The position numbers were made by a program, and so were the translations under genes. The notes beneath the pieces were generated by a model, which saw only the letters and a list, made by a program, of their open reading frames with translations, was not told the origin of the DNA and did no database searches. Shown here one piece after another: positions 36,331 to 47,592 of a stretch of 64,000 bases of DNA; the stretch's first letter is position 1, and each line of letters opens with the position of its first letter. Origin of the DNA: Halichoerus grypus. Taxonomy: Eukaryota; Chordata; Mammalia; Carnivora; Phocidae. The stretch spans positions 172,824,437 through 172,888,436 of the forward strand of contig NC_135715.1 of the NCBI RefSeq assembly GCF_964656455.1. Direction: 5' to 3'.

Positions 36331-38099
36331 CATGGAACAGCCACACATAGAACCACTTACACAACTCTGAACAGAGCAACTGCCAATGTGCTTTTGCAAA
36401 ACAACATTCTAATTTTACTTTGGTTTTCATAATGACAAAGTGATTCATTAGTTCCTATTACACACAGTAATTTCAAAATGATAAAACACTAAAAACCCTT
36501 TCTTAATTATAAAAATTCAAAAAAAGGGAACTTGAACAAAATCTACTTTTTCTACTCAGCAAATATGTGACCACAAGAGGTTCTTGACCACTCTGCACAC
36601 AGCACCCTTCCAGCCCTGTTTGAACAAGCTTAACAATAAAAGCAACTCTGCTTTATAAATACAGTAGAGCATCATGTGTACACTGTAAACTTATTTTATA
36701 GACTCAGATAAAGCCCAAGTCAACTTATATCTGCCAAGGCACAATCAACTACATTTGTTCAAAGAACAATTCCAGGTGAAACTCACTCGAAGAAACCTCA
36801 AAGTGTAAAAATAACTGATTTCCAAAATTAATATAATGAGAGGCAATTGTTTTACATTAATTTCACCATTGGTTTCACTTAAATTGTGGGTTTTAAAATG
36901 AAGCTTATTTTACCAAAAGCTATTTTCATTCAGGAATGCATTTCATGTATGGAACAAAGCGCTCCAGGGGTGGTTTGGTGGCCAGCAACAGATATAGATC
37001 TTGGCTAGCTTAAGGTGAAAACAAAATTCTCATAAGAATATTGCACAGGTCACCAAATGAAAGGAAAGCAGGAAACAGAGCTCAAAAAATGCCCCCTTCA
37101 AAGAAAAAGAGTATAGCTCCTGAAATCTAGATGGCAGGAACTGATAGAAAAGACCACTGCTGATTACTCTTCAGATCTTTTTCACTAAGCTCAAGCTTCA
37201 AAAATCCCAGAATAGAAAGTCTAATTGGACCAATTTGGGATAGTTGCCTAAAGGAAGCCAGGCACCTTAAATTATCGTCCCATGGAAGCTACACAGATGC
37301 ATGGAGAATGGTTTCCTCAAAGGAAATTGGCACTGTTATCAAAGAGGTAGAATGGAGGCTAAGTGGCCAGAAGACAAGGAATATCCACTCCAACCCCTAA
37401 GGATACTCTGTGATTAGTTCCGACTCACTCTACCAATTTAATACAGAACTCTCATTGAGCGGAGAGTTCTGTCTTTGTCCTCCTTCACCTTTCCATGACC
37501 GTCTTTGTTATGAACAGGTCAGTAGCAACTTTTAGAATCTGCTTTTTTGAAGAATCATTTAGATACACAGTTGTTGGCTAGCTGATGTTTCTATGGGACG
37601 CATTTTACACACTAAGCACCTCATCCCTCCACACATAACATGAATAGGGTATGACCACAAAACACAAACAATTAATCACAAATAAATTTCTGATTTATTT
37701 CAACTGTTTTTTTTTCTTAAGACAACAATGACATTATACTAGTCAGATCATTTAAATATGTCCACAGAATGCAGAATATTTTTTTAAATAAGTTTTTAAA
37801 AGCTTAAAAAGGAAAGGGTTAATAAAAAAGACTTTTGGCTTTTGGTGCCAAACATCCAATGAAAAGGCATTTTTCATATAAGTTACTAGTAGTTTCAAGC
37901 ACCATGTAAATATATGTCAATGCTCTATATGAATTTATGTAAGTTTTTTCATTAAGAGCCTAGAGCATACACACTATGTTGTATTTTTCCATAGAAAATA
38001 AGTGAGTTGTGTCAATACAGACCACTGAGGTAAAGTAGAATGACTTCAACTATAAATATCTAGAAATGCTGGATAAAAAAGAACTTAAAAAATGACAAT
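36331..38099. other. Repeat-poor AT-rich stretch, about 1.8 kb
   Basis: No SINE, LINE or LTR recognised and no credible frame. 36740-36960 contains several homeodomain/POU-like AT motifs and the imperfect symmetry TTGTTCAAAGAACAA (36757-36771). Function is unknown. Confidence 0.4.
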
Positions 38100-39879
38100 G
38101 CTTTTTTAAATGCCCAGCTGAGTTCATAAGAAATAGAGGAAATGCAGGGGCATAGAAATAAAGAGAAGTCAGAAAGGCCAAGAACCCATGTTACGGTAGC
38201 CCTGGGATGGGAGGTGCAGACGTACCTACCTCAAATTGAGAAATGAACCCTGATACATCTACACAAAGTCAAGGTAGGAGGTGTTGGGGCTGCCCAAGAA
38301 GGACAGCGGCAGCTGACACGTTTGCATTCAGCTGAAACTCTAAAGGGCTACAACCTTGGTGTAAAAAACTGGACAAAGTTCACTTCTCAGCCCAGGGAAG
38401 CAGCAGGGGAAGAGGTTAAACCTAGGCTCTAGGGTGAGAAACCCTAGGCTCTGGGATGAGAAAAGAACACTCTCCCATTATAAACTGAAGTCTCAAGCCC
38501 ATGCCATTCCTATGCTTGGAGACTGGCTTTACATGTTCCTTCAGATATGGGATTCACCAGTTTGAGGCTGACATAGACACTGCTCCTGGGCTCGTTGGCC
38601 AGGGTTCCTTGAAAAATGCAAACCTTCTCTGGAAGAAAACTCTGCTGGAAGTTCCACAAGGGATTTCCACAGAGGGAAAAAAAATCTCCTAAAAATAAGA
38701 TTACAGTAAAAAATTATATATGTTAGTAACTTAAGTATTAGAAATAGATAACATTAATCAAAACTTATAGTTTTTACTTAAAAAAAATATATTATATATG
38801 AAGTAAACATCTAACATGAATGAGGGTCAAAAGGTCTGCCGGAAAAGTCCTACAGAAAAGCAAATATCATTTCCAAATAACTTTATACTACCCGGAAGAT
38901 AGTATAAAATAAGCAGTTTAAATAGTTAAAGCAATTAAAAAAGGAATAAAATCCATGATGAAAGAATAAGACACTATGACAGAAGAACAGGCACAATTTA
39001 AAAAAGAACCAAGTAGAAATGTGGAAATAAAAGATAAAAATCTAAAGATTTAATGGATTAGCTAAATAACAGATTGGATGCTGACGAAGAGAAAATTACC
39101 TAACCGGAAGAAAAATCTGAGGGTACATTACCCTGAATGTAGCATAGCAAGACTTTTTGAATGTAAAAATATAAAAGATGAAAAATAAGAAATATGGAAA
39201 TGGACTGAAAGGTCTAAAATACACCTTTTCTAGAAATAGGATTTCTGGAAAAGTTCATAGAGAAAATGAAGAAGATTCAAAGAGGTAATGTCTGGAATTG
39301 AAAAATAATATAAATCTTCACATTGAAGAAATTGTACAGAGGTCAAAAGGGGAAAATATAAATAAATCTACACTTGGATGCATTGGAGCAAAAGCACAAA
39401 AGAGGAAAATCTTAAAATTAATTAAAATTTTAAAAAATCATTTTAGTAAAAGGAATAATTGGACTGACAGCAGACTTCTCAACATCAACAACAGAGGACA
39501 GAAGAAAATGAAATATCTTCAAATTGCTAAGAGAAAACATCTTTCAACTTAGAATATTTTACCAAGTGAGACTATTCAATAATGAAGGTAAAATAAATGT
39601 CCACACTAACAAATAATGAAAAAGGCCACACACAGGCCCTCACAGAATAAAAGGAAATTAATTCCCAAGGGAATAGGAACAAGAAGGACTATTAAGCAAA
39701 AAAGTTGGTAAGTAAACATTGAATATAGAAAATTACAAGATTTCACTTGGACAGTTTAAGAGCTAACATACTAGATGTGAAAAATATGATTATTTACGAT
39801 TAGTCAAAATATACTAAGGTTTTTTATTGGTCAGGAGGATTAAGTTTAAACTGTGTCACTCAGTGTGTGTGTCAAAAAC
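38100..39879 (+). mobile_element. Ancient L1M: 5' UTR-like leader and ORF1 region
   Basis: 38110-38690 resembles the leader of an old HAL1/L1M element (GGAGACTGGCTTTACATGTT and flanking order). 38830-39560 resembles ORF1: adenine-rich, with 'AAAGAACCAAGTAGAAATGT', 'GGACTGACAGCAGACTTCTC' and 'GAATATTTTACCAAGTGAGA'. Frames are broken; the longest piece is 39298-39552. It continues after two insertions at 40103 and 40694. The leader assignment is less sure than ORF1. Confidence 0.65.
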
Positions 39880-40102
39880 ATACTGGTACTCCCTGGGATG
39901 CCTCAGTGGCTCAGTCGGTTAAGCGTCTGCCTTCGGCTCAGGTCATGATCCCAGGGTCCTGGTACCCAGTCCCACATCGGGCTCCTGGCTCAGCGGGGAG
40001 CCTGCTTCTCCCTCTGCCTGCCACTCCCCCTGCTTGTGCACACCCTCTCTCTCTGACAAATACATAAATCAAATCTTAAAAAAAAAAAAAAATACTGGTA
40101 CC
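39880..40102 (+). mobile_element. Can-SINE inserted in the L1M
   Basis: Body 39890-40092 with a well-kept box A (TGGCTCAGTCGGTTAAGCG), B-box region, CT-rich part and A-run. Direct repeats ATACTGGTAC lie at 39880-39889 and 40093-40102. A younger-looking subfamily (GCCTGCTTCTCCCTCTGCC). Confidence 0.97.
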
Positions 40103-40249
40103 CACTTAAAAAAAAAAGTAGAATGCAAAAGAACGTAAAACTTCTAAATCAGTGTAAGAGAAAAGTAAAAATAAAGAAAATGTGATCAATTCAATCAAAG
40201 GAAGGAGAAGAAAGAAAATAAAAAAACCCCACAAAATCCACTTTTAAAA

Positions 40250-40482
40250 ACTGAAATAGAGTTGACATATATCATATTAGTTTCAGGTGCATAACATAGT
40301 AGTTTGACATTTATATATATTATGAAATGATCACCATCTAGTTCCTGTCTGTCACCATACATAGTTAATACAGTATTATTGGCTATATTCCCTATGCTCT
40401 GCCTTACATCCCTGTGACTTATTTATTTTAAACTGGAAGTTTGTACCTCTTCATCCCCTTCACCTATCCCCTTCACATTTTT
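40250..40482 (-). mobile_element. L1 3' end inserted antisense in the L1M
   Basis: 'TAGTTTCAGGTGCATAACAT', 'ATGAAATGATCACCATCTAG', 'TATTCCCTATGCTCTGCCTT' and 'TTATTTTAAACTGGAAGTTT' are the complement of the same L1 3' UTR type as at 34007-34166. A SINE then interrupts its right side. Target duplications are not certain; CACTTTTAAA and CATTTTTAAA are candidates. Confidence 0.85.
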
Positions 40483-40693
40483 TTTTAAAGATTGTATTTA
40501 TTTATTTGAGACAGAGAGTGTGAGAGAGAGCACAAGCAGGGTGTAGCAGCAGAGGGAGAGGGAGAAGCAGACTCCCTGCTGAGCAAGGAGCCCAACACGG
40601 GACTCAATCCCAGGACTCTGGGATTATGAACTGAGTGGAAGGCAGACGCCTAACCAAGAGCCACCCAGGCGCCCCTATCCCCTTCACATTTTT
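40464..40693 (-). mobile_element. Can-SINE, antisense, with 19-bp perfect duplications
   Basis: Body 40483-40674. CTATCCCCTTCACATTTTT occurs at 40464-40482 and 40675-40693, the longest perfect SINE duplication in the window. It lies inside the antisense L1 fragment, so it is the youngest layer of the stack. Confidence 0.97.
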
Positions 40694-41500
40694 AAATCAA
40701 ATGTGTAATAATCCCAGGTGCTTTTCTGTAGGACTTTTCTGAGCTTCTATGATTGGATGAAAAATAAAGACAAGATAATAATCCAGGGGAATGCTTCTTC
40801 CAGAAGACACACTAAAATATAACAACAGTGAAAGACAGAAAATAAAGGGTTGGAACAATATATACCAGGCAGACTGTAAACAAGAGAAAGCTAGCATATT
40901 GATATACATATTAGACAAAGCAGACTTTAAGTATTTTGGGGGACTAAAGAAGTTCATTACCTAATAATGAAAAGAATAATTCTCCAGAAAAACAACATAA
41001 TCCTTTGCATGTTTTACCCAACATTTTAGCTCCAAAACATACAGAACAAAAATTAAAATACAAAGAGAAATTGATGCATACATGACCCCAGTAAAATATT
41101 TTAGTGCCTCTTTCTCAGAAATGGATAGATCAAAGGACCAAAAATTAATGAGTATATACACAAATTGACAACACAATGCATATGATTGAGCTAATAGAAA
41201 TATGTAGAACCCTACCCCATCAATCAGATTATAAATATTTTCAAGAATAAATATAAAATTTTGTATTTTAGACAAATTTAAGCAAATCTTAAGAAATATC
41301 AAAGAATTGATATCTCATGGACTATAATCTCTGACCACAATGCAACCAAAAGATAGCTCAAAAAATCCCAGGCATTAGGAAATTTCAAATTTCCAAAATA
41401 ATTCATGGGTCAAAGAGCTCTAACGTAAAATTAAAATGTAAAGAAATGAAAATTAATGAACATTAGAGCTTTAGTTGTACCTGTTATACATATATTTAGA
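40694..41500 (+). pseudogene. Ancient L1M ORF2 endonuclease relic
   Basis: Resumes the L1M after the nested insertions. Translation in broken frames matches the APE-like endonuclease: 'D-WMKNKDK', the QETH-like motif read as FQKTH near 40792-40806, 'ILDKADFK' near 40911-40935, 'LAPKHTEQKLKYKEKLMH' near 41029-41076, and 'SDHNATKR' near 41331-41353. The Glu of QETH appears as Lys and stops are frequent, so the enzyme is dead. The reverse transcriptase part is absent. Confidence 0.78.
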
Positions 41501-42777
41501 AAAAGAGGGAGAGATCTGAAACAAATACAACCAAAAAATAACAATTTTTAAAACAATACTAGACACATGAATCTCTATTAAGTTATTTGCTGCATACTTG
41601 AAATATTTTATACTTATTCTTGATTTAAAAATAAAACTACTTACCCTGTCTCACATAAATGCTATTTATACCTCAATCAATAAAGAAACTGGTGGGGATT
41701 TATTTGTTTGGTTTCAGTTTTGTTGTCCGTATGGGTTAGAAAGAACCTAGACAAAATGTGTCTATCAGTGAACACAAGGCATCACCCAAACCGGGCACCT
41801 CACTGTCCCTAGTCTCTATGTCTCATCGTCACTGGGGCTCAAGGACAGCTGCTCCCAGCCTGGACTCTAAGGTCACCTTCAAATCTGCCAAAAATAATTC
41901 CTGCTGATGAGCATAAAAGGCTGCAAAGCCCATCATTTGAAAAGAGAACATATTGCAAAAATCACCCATGTACAGACTTAACCCTAAGGGCAGACCATGT
42001 GGTTGACCACATTCATCCTGACCCCTCTTAAAAATATTTTATTAAATACTTCTGATATAAAAGCAAAATCTTCCTATGAGTTGGAGTTTTGGTAAACAGT
42101 CCTCCCTTTGTAAAGTGTGTATTTAAAAGAATTGTTCTAAACAGAATCGAGAACTCCCTACTCCCTGTGGCTCAAATCTTCGGCAACCCTCAGATCTTCT
42201 TTCCCAGTTCCCCCAGTTAAATCCTGGGTGATTCCTTCTTTCAGAATTTTGTGCCATTATTGTCAAATGTGAGTAATGTATGCCCTCTTTCTGGAGGAAA
42301 AATACTCTCACAAGCCCCTAATGTTGACAAATGAACTTTTATTAGAATGTTATTTAAACACATATACAAATGTAAAACTAGATATAAATTCACTATGCTA
42401 AAGAACTGTAACACCAAAACAAATTTCCAAATTAGAGATAAAACCACCAAACCAATACTGTTCAAATTAAGAAGATTAATTTAAGGTGATAATTTGTGTT
42501 GTGCTAAAATTGCACTGCAGTTAGAACAACCAGCTTCCTGTTAGGTTCAGCCAGGGCAAGGCACTCGCCTCAAATTGGGAGGCAGGAGAAAGGAAGAGTA
42601 TTTGTTCTTTCCCTTTCCTAGCAAAAAAGATCTAGTCTAGGAAAAAAAAAAAAGAAAAAAAGAATCCTCTGTCCATGACCCCAGCCGCTGCTGGTCATGT
42701 CCATCACGGTTACCCTTTGTATCCAGCAGCCCTGGTTTTCTGCCTCTGCTAATACTACCTCTCCTTCCTCTCAAAGA
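41501..42777. other. Unassigned stretch
   Basis: AT-rich at first, with no gene recognised. An A-run with one G lies near 42641-42661. It may include unrecognised L1M residue up to about 41700. Confidence 0.4.
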
Positions 42778-42965
42778 GAAAGAGAGCTAGGATATTTCAT
42801 GGGTAATGTTTACCCCAGACATTAACAGACCACAGAGCATTCCTTGCCTATCTTCAGACCAGCAGGAGGGTGAGTTTTAAAGGTCTGGCCCAGTGGCTCT
42901 CTACCCCACATGCACATCAGAATCGCTGTGGGACTTTCGAGAAAACGAACCATTTCTCATTTTAG
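42778..42965. repeat. Copy A of a diverged local duplication, with partial MER5A
   Basis: Aligns with 43995-44175: shared blocks include ATTAACAGAC, ACAGAGCATTCCTTG, ATCTTCAGA and CAGTGG plus the left part of a MER5A (CCCACATGCACATCAGAATC). Visual identity is about 70-75% with small gaps. The MER5A here is cut short. Confidence 0.75.
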
Positions 42966-43210
42966 ATCCCTCCTGGTAGTGGCTTGCCGCTGCCACTTAC
43001 CCCTATGTCACCTCTCCATTCCCTATTGGCTTTTTCATTCCTTGTAATACCTTTTTTTTTTTTTAATTAATTCTCCATATTAAATTCCCTTTACTAAACC
43101 AAATGGCACAAGCTCTCTTTTCTTATCTGTCCCTCGCAGATACTTTGGTCATACATGGGGTGGACAGAGTCAAAGAGTAGTCTGATTTCCTTATTTGTCC
43201 ACTTGTTTTT

Positions 43211-43320
43211 AATACCAATTATTATATTTTAATATATGAAATACCAATTATTATATATTAATATATTTTACTATATTAAATATATTTTAATATAATATAA
43301 TTATATATATACATATAATA
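43211..43320. repeat. AT-rich tract with 29-bp tandem pair
   Basis: Units 43211-43239 and 43240-43268 share AATACCAATTATTATAT, followed by TA-rich sequence to 43320. Confidence 0.85.
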
Positions 43321-43994
43321 GTCCCCTCCTTTTTACATTTCAAAGTGCCTAGAAATAAACCAAAAAGAGAAGTCCTCCCAAAAGTTTATGTTACTGTATT
43401 ATGTAGAATTCATTTCTGTTCTCAAAATTTCCTGTGGCTCCATAAATCATCAGAGGGGATTCAACAGGAATATGTTTATTCCACAAAGGGAAAGCACCAA
43501 ATGATGGATGAGTTCTGCCTGCAGACTCCAGTTTGAGGAGGATGGCTGAGCTACCCCAGATTTCTCATCCTCATCATCCCCAAAGCAACCAATAATTTAA
43601 AAGAAAAATCCAGACATGCATTTGCTCTGAAGAATGACAGATGTATTGAGGTAGCCAATTCTTTTTTCCTTCCTAGATTTCCTCCAGCACAACACAATTC
43701 ATCAGTATTTCCTTTTATTGAGTTGCGCTACCAGAACAGCAAGGGACAAGTTAATGCCCACACTTAAGTATGGAGGAGAGAAAAGGAGGGATTTTAAATC
43801 AGAAGGTATCTCTCCAGGGGGTCAGGATGAGAGAAAATAATTTCTGATAGGTACCGGACATTTCTTCTTTCAAATGCCAAGTTTCTGGCTTTCTCACATG
43901 TAGCTTTCAAGTTATATAGAGCCAGCTTCTACTTCTGTCAGTTCTCCAGGATATGGAATATTCAACTGGTTGGAAAAAATATGGTTTCTCCTGA
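43321..43994. other. Unassigned stretch
   Basis: No recognised gene or repeat. Confidence 0.4.
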
Positions 43995-44118
43995 GAGTCA
44001 GAGAGAAAAAGAGCTGGAATATTTAAGGTTTCCCACAGAAATTAACAGACTACAGAGCATTCCTTGGTGATCTTCAGATAAGCAGGACATGGGAGGTTGA
44101 GTTTTTAAAAGCCTAGAC
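43995..44118. repeat. Copy B of the diverged local duplication (unique part)
   Basis: Counterpart of 42778-42891; the homology continues into the MER5A that starts at 44119. Confidence 0.75.
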
Positions 44119-44309
44119 CAGTGGTCCTCAATCCCACATGTATATCAGAATCATTGAAGGTACTTTTGAGAAATGCTGATGCCAGGTTCCACCCAGAACA
44201 AAACAGAATCTGGGGGGGGGAATAGGTCCCAAATGTTAGGAGTTTTTTAAATCTCCCACATGATTCTAATGAAAAGCAGACAGAGAGACAGAGAACCACT
44301 GGCTTAGAC
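44111..44309 (+). mobile_element. MER5A hAT element with 8-bp duplication
   Basis: Element 44119-44301 has terminal inverted repeats CAGTGGTCCTCAA and GAGAACCACTG. Flanking octamers GCCTAGAC (44111-44118) and GCTTAGAC (44302-44309) differ at one base and contain the CTAG/TTAG core that Charlie-type hAT elements favour. It carries no transposase, and a nine-G run lies inside at 44211-44219. Confidence 0.9.
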
Positions 44310-44334
44310 CGAGAATTAGGAGTTAATTCTAACT

Positions 44335-44415
44335 TGTATAATTACATATAAATATATAATTCATGTTATAATTATTATATATAATATTGTTATGTATAAT
44401 TGTATATAATCATTT
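44335..44415. repeat. AT-rich low-complexity tract
   Basis: Almost only A and T, with repeated TATAATTATTATAT-like words. Confidence 0.85.
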
Positions 44416-44932
44416 CCTTGAACTCAGTTGCTTCCTACATAGGGGTTTGTCCATTTTTCTTCCTCACTCTTCTCTTGTGCATGACACCGACATAAGTGAC
44501 GCTAGAGCTATAAGGACCTTGAGAGGTAGTTTTGCTTGCCATGCGATACAAGATATAACAGAAAAGGAAGAGGGTGAGTTCTTCTGGTGGGGGAGGGGGC
44601 ACTGATTATGATGAACCTGCCAGAATCTCTGGATGTGTGGGTTGTGTGACTCTCTCCCCAAAAGTGGCTCTCAAAAGACCCCGTATCAAATCCACTGCCT
44701 ATCAATCATCCGTCTTGTGTAAGCACTTTTCTCAATATCGTTAGTCTGTTACCGCATGATATCAAACACAACCATGTCATCCTTTGTCACCTTAGAAATG
44801 TCCTAGTGTGTATTGTCTAGAGCCCACAGCTCTTATGGATTGAAATCTTACCACTCACTACAGCATAGCACATTCTATCTATGTACCTCCCAAGACAAAT
44901 ACCTGGTGCAGAATAGACAATGGCCTAGCCCA

Positions 44933-45098
44933 GGGGTCCCCTAAATATTTTTGATAGCACGCCCCCTCAGTAAAATATCCTTCAGCACACCTAACAGAAG
45001 TTTAAGTAGAAGTCTAATGTTTTTCCTGTGACCCAGTGGATCATATTACATGCCCTCTGAGATGCTCAAACCTCACTCCAGAGACCACTGATCTAGTC
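44933..45098. mobile_element. hAT-like MITE
   Basis: Ends CAGGGGTCCCC (44941) and GAGACCACTG (to 45090) are hAT-type termini, and the flanks GCCTAGCC and ATCTAGTC share the CTAG core. The interior resembles a MER-class Charlie derivative; family not fixed. Confidence 0.6.
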
Positions 45099-45699
45099 TA
45101 CTGTATAATGTCACCTGACAAGTTATTACTTTTGTGATTTGGGTTGTCCCTGAATATAAATATTATATATCTGAAGTTCTGACTGAGGACTGCACAGCAA
45201 TCCATACAAGCTAACTAGCTCATTTTCACCATCGCCGTGAGTTACTTCACGAGAGGGGCAAAGGAAATAGGTTAGCACCCAATGTTTCCCACTCCCAACA
45301 CGGTGAGGCTTCAAGGCCTTCTGAGACTCCAGCCCAATCCTAGGAATGATTCTGCCCAAGTCACTTTGTGCTTGTAGCCAATTCCATAACCGATTCTGTG
45401 GCCACTCTGAACCCAAAAAGCAACCTCTAGGCCATCTTGCTAGAATAAGATGGTCTAGGAAAACTCTGGCCACAATTTCAGAGCAAATTTCCTCTCTACA
45501 ATAAATTGGTGCCAAACAGTAAATGTTCTCAATGAGGCATACTTTATGAAAAAAAATACAGGATAGCAAGGCCTTTGGCAAGTGCATCGATTTTTAGAAA
45601 AGAGACACAGAAAGACTTCTTCAGGGTCATTGACCAGGGGGAAAGGGGCTAAGACGAGCACGTGCAGGGAAGCATGCCGTGGCCATTGGAGATCATGCA
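45099..45699. other. Unassigned stretch with a 153-codon chance frame
   Basis: The minus frame 45126-45587 is the second longest here that is not plainly in a repeat. It has no recognisable domain, and overlapping frames occur on the same strand. Confidence 0.4.
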
Positions 45700-45812
45700 G
45701 TTCCTTTCTGGTTTTGCAGCTAGAGAACTGATGTGCCCAAGGTCACGCAGCAGTTCAGTGGCAAATCTGAAAATGGATCTCAGACTCCCAGCTCACTGTC
45801 CTTCCTTTTACT
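45700..45812 (-). mobile_element. MIR fragment, antisense
   Basis: 'GTGCCCAAGGTCACGCAGCA' and 'CAGTGGCAAATCTGAAAATG' are the antisense MIR core. Confidence 0.75.
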
Positions 45813-46234
45813 TCCTTAATGACTTATCTTCTGATCTCTTTTCTATCAGTCTTAAACAAGAAGATAAAGACCTTTGTCATGTCTTGTGAACCGTCCCTAT
45901 GTCTCAAGGACCCCTGGCTTCCCATGGGGTGTTTCTCTTTCCCTTCCCATGCCCTTCCCAAAGGATGAGACCCTGTATTCCCAACTGCAGGGTTCCTGTC
46001 TGTCTTGTCAGAGAGTCCTTTTATCATTGCAATGTGTGGGTTGCCTGTCTCTAAAAATAAAATTCCATTTATTTGTTTTTCAGTACAAGGAAAATCAATT
46101 ATGATACAATTCTCACTGTGGAAATATTCTCAGACAATATTTAACTGACTCCCAAGTTCTATTTTAAAAGCATCATAACCACAGAAGTGAAGAATTCTGG
46201 AGTTAATAGGACTACAGAGTTCATCCAATGTAGT

Positions 46235-46425
46235 TTTTATCATTTGGGGGTCATGAAACTTCCTTCGAATATACGATGTCTGCTATTGGAACTCTCCCCA
46301 GAAAAATGTACATACCAAGATATGTATATGCAGATGTAGAACAAAATTGATAGAAAAACTTGCATATAACATTGCATACTTGCCTGGAGGCCAATCCCTG
46401 GGTCCCTGATTTAGATCCCCCTTTA
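46235..46425. mobile_element. hAT-like MER fragment
   Basis: 'GGGGTCATGAAACTTCCTTC' and 'CTCTCCCCAGAAAAATGTAC' match a Charlie-class non-autonomous element; the right end is eroded. Confidence 0.6.
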
Positions 46426-46427
46426 CT

Positions 46428-46545
46428 TGACTGAGAAGGAAACTGAGCCCCTAAGCCAAAAATAATTTGTTATGAGCACAGAGCTAGTTGATGGAAGCAA
46501 TAGGACCAGAATGCAGGTTCCCAGACTAGGGGCATGCTATATCAT
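46428..46545 (-). mobile_element. MIR fragment, antisense
   Basis: 'GACTGAGAAGGAAACTGAG' and 'GCACAGAGCTAGTTGATGG' are the antisense MIR core. Confidence 0.65.
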
Positions 46546-47410
46546 GACAACGGTGACCATGTGACTTGTCACCTCCACGAGAGCACATCTGAAAGTGAAA
46601 AGGTAGGCTAGCGATAATTAGGTCAAGACAACAGGTGTAAACCCGAACTGGCTGGGGCAAACCAGGACATAGGGTCACCCCCATCACACTGAAAGCTTGA
46701 GCCTGATGCTCTTTTGTGGCAAGAAGGTCAAAGTCTCCCAAGAAAAAAGAAAATGTGACCTTGCAATGTAGCCTCTGAATCTTTATTCTGCAGCACTTTG
46801 AAAAGCTTCTACCCCCTCCTCTGAGTTCTCATTAAATGCATATCACACATCTCATGAATATGACATACAAAGGAAATTATTATAACATTTCATAACAACA
46901 AGATTTAGGTTTTCTTGAGACCTCCCAAAGGGCATCTCAATCAATTTTAGTTTTATCAGCAACATGGTACCAAGCATCAGAACCTTCTTCTTGTGCTGTT
47001 TGTAAAGTCAGTTTTACTCCAGAGGCTTGACCATTTCAGTCTGACTATGCAGGGAAAGGATAAGGAAAATTGATTCCATTGCAAAGAGTCTCCCTAAAGG
47101 TCTAAATAATTTATATCAGTCTCAACCTTCAGACATTATCTCAAGCAGTAAGCATATTCCAAAGAACCTATGCTTCCAGCATCTTCCTTGTCAAGCAAAG
47201 CTACATTCATTCCCCTCACTCATGGGCTGACCTTTCTTCTGAAGAGTCAAGTGCCTGTGTCCACTCATCTTCTTGCTCTTACAATGTTCATTTCGAGGCT
47301 CTTTAAAAAAAAAGAGTCTGGTTTTCAACTTAGTGACACTTTGACTATTTTAGCAGAGCTTCCAGTCCCAAATTACATTACTACACTACAGTAGGTCTTG
47401 GAGCCCCAGA
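46546..47410. other. Unassigned stretch
   Basis: No recognised gene or repeat. Confidence 0.4.
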
Positions 47411-47411
47411 C

Positions 47412-47592
47412 CAGTGGCTCTCACTGGCTGTACAGGAAAATTATGTTGAGAACTTTTCAAAAAATTCTCATGCTCAAGCTCCAACTTAGAGATTCTGATT
47501 CATTGGTTGGGGTTTGGACCCAGGCATGGGCATTTTTTCCAGATCTTCCCAGGTGAGTCTAATGTGCAGCCAGAGCTGAGAATTACTGCCTT
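47412..47592 (+). mobile_element. MER5A hAT element
   Basis: Starts CAGTGGCTCTCACTGG and ends GCTGAGAATTACTG; interior 'AGAGATTCTGATTCATTGG' and 'AGGTGAGTCTAATGTGCAGC' are typical of MER5A. Flanking octamers agree at about five of eight bases. Confidence 0.88.

Noticed and set aside
16110..37870. Similar words near 16122-16141 and 37835-37855 (TTTTGG..C..ACATCCAAT)
   Set aside because: Only about 15-18 bases agree with gaps; too short to claim homology.
45126..45587. 153-codon minus-strand frame
   Set aside because: No recognisable domain; flanked by transposon scraps and overlapped by another frame on the same strand.
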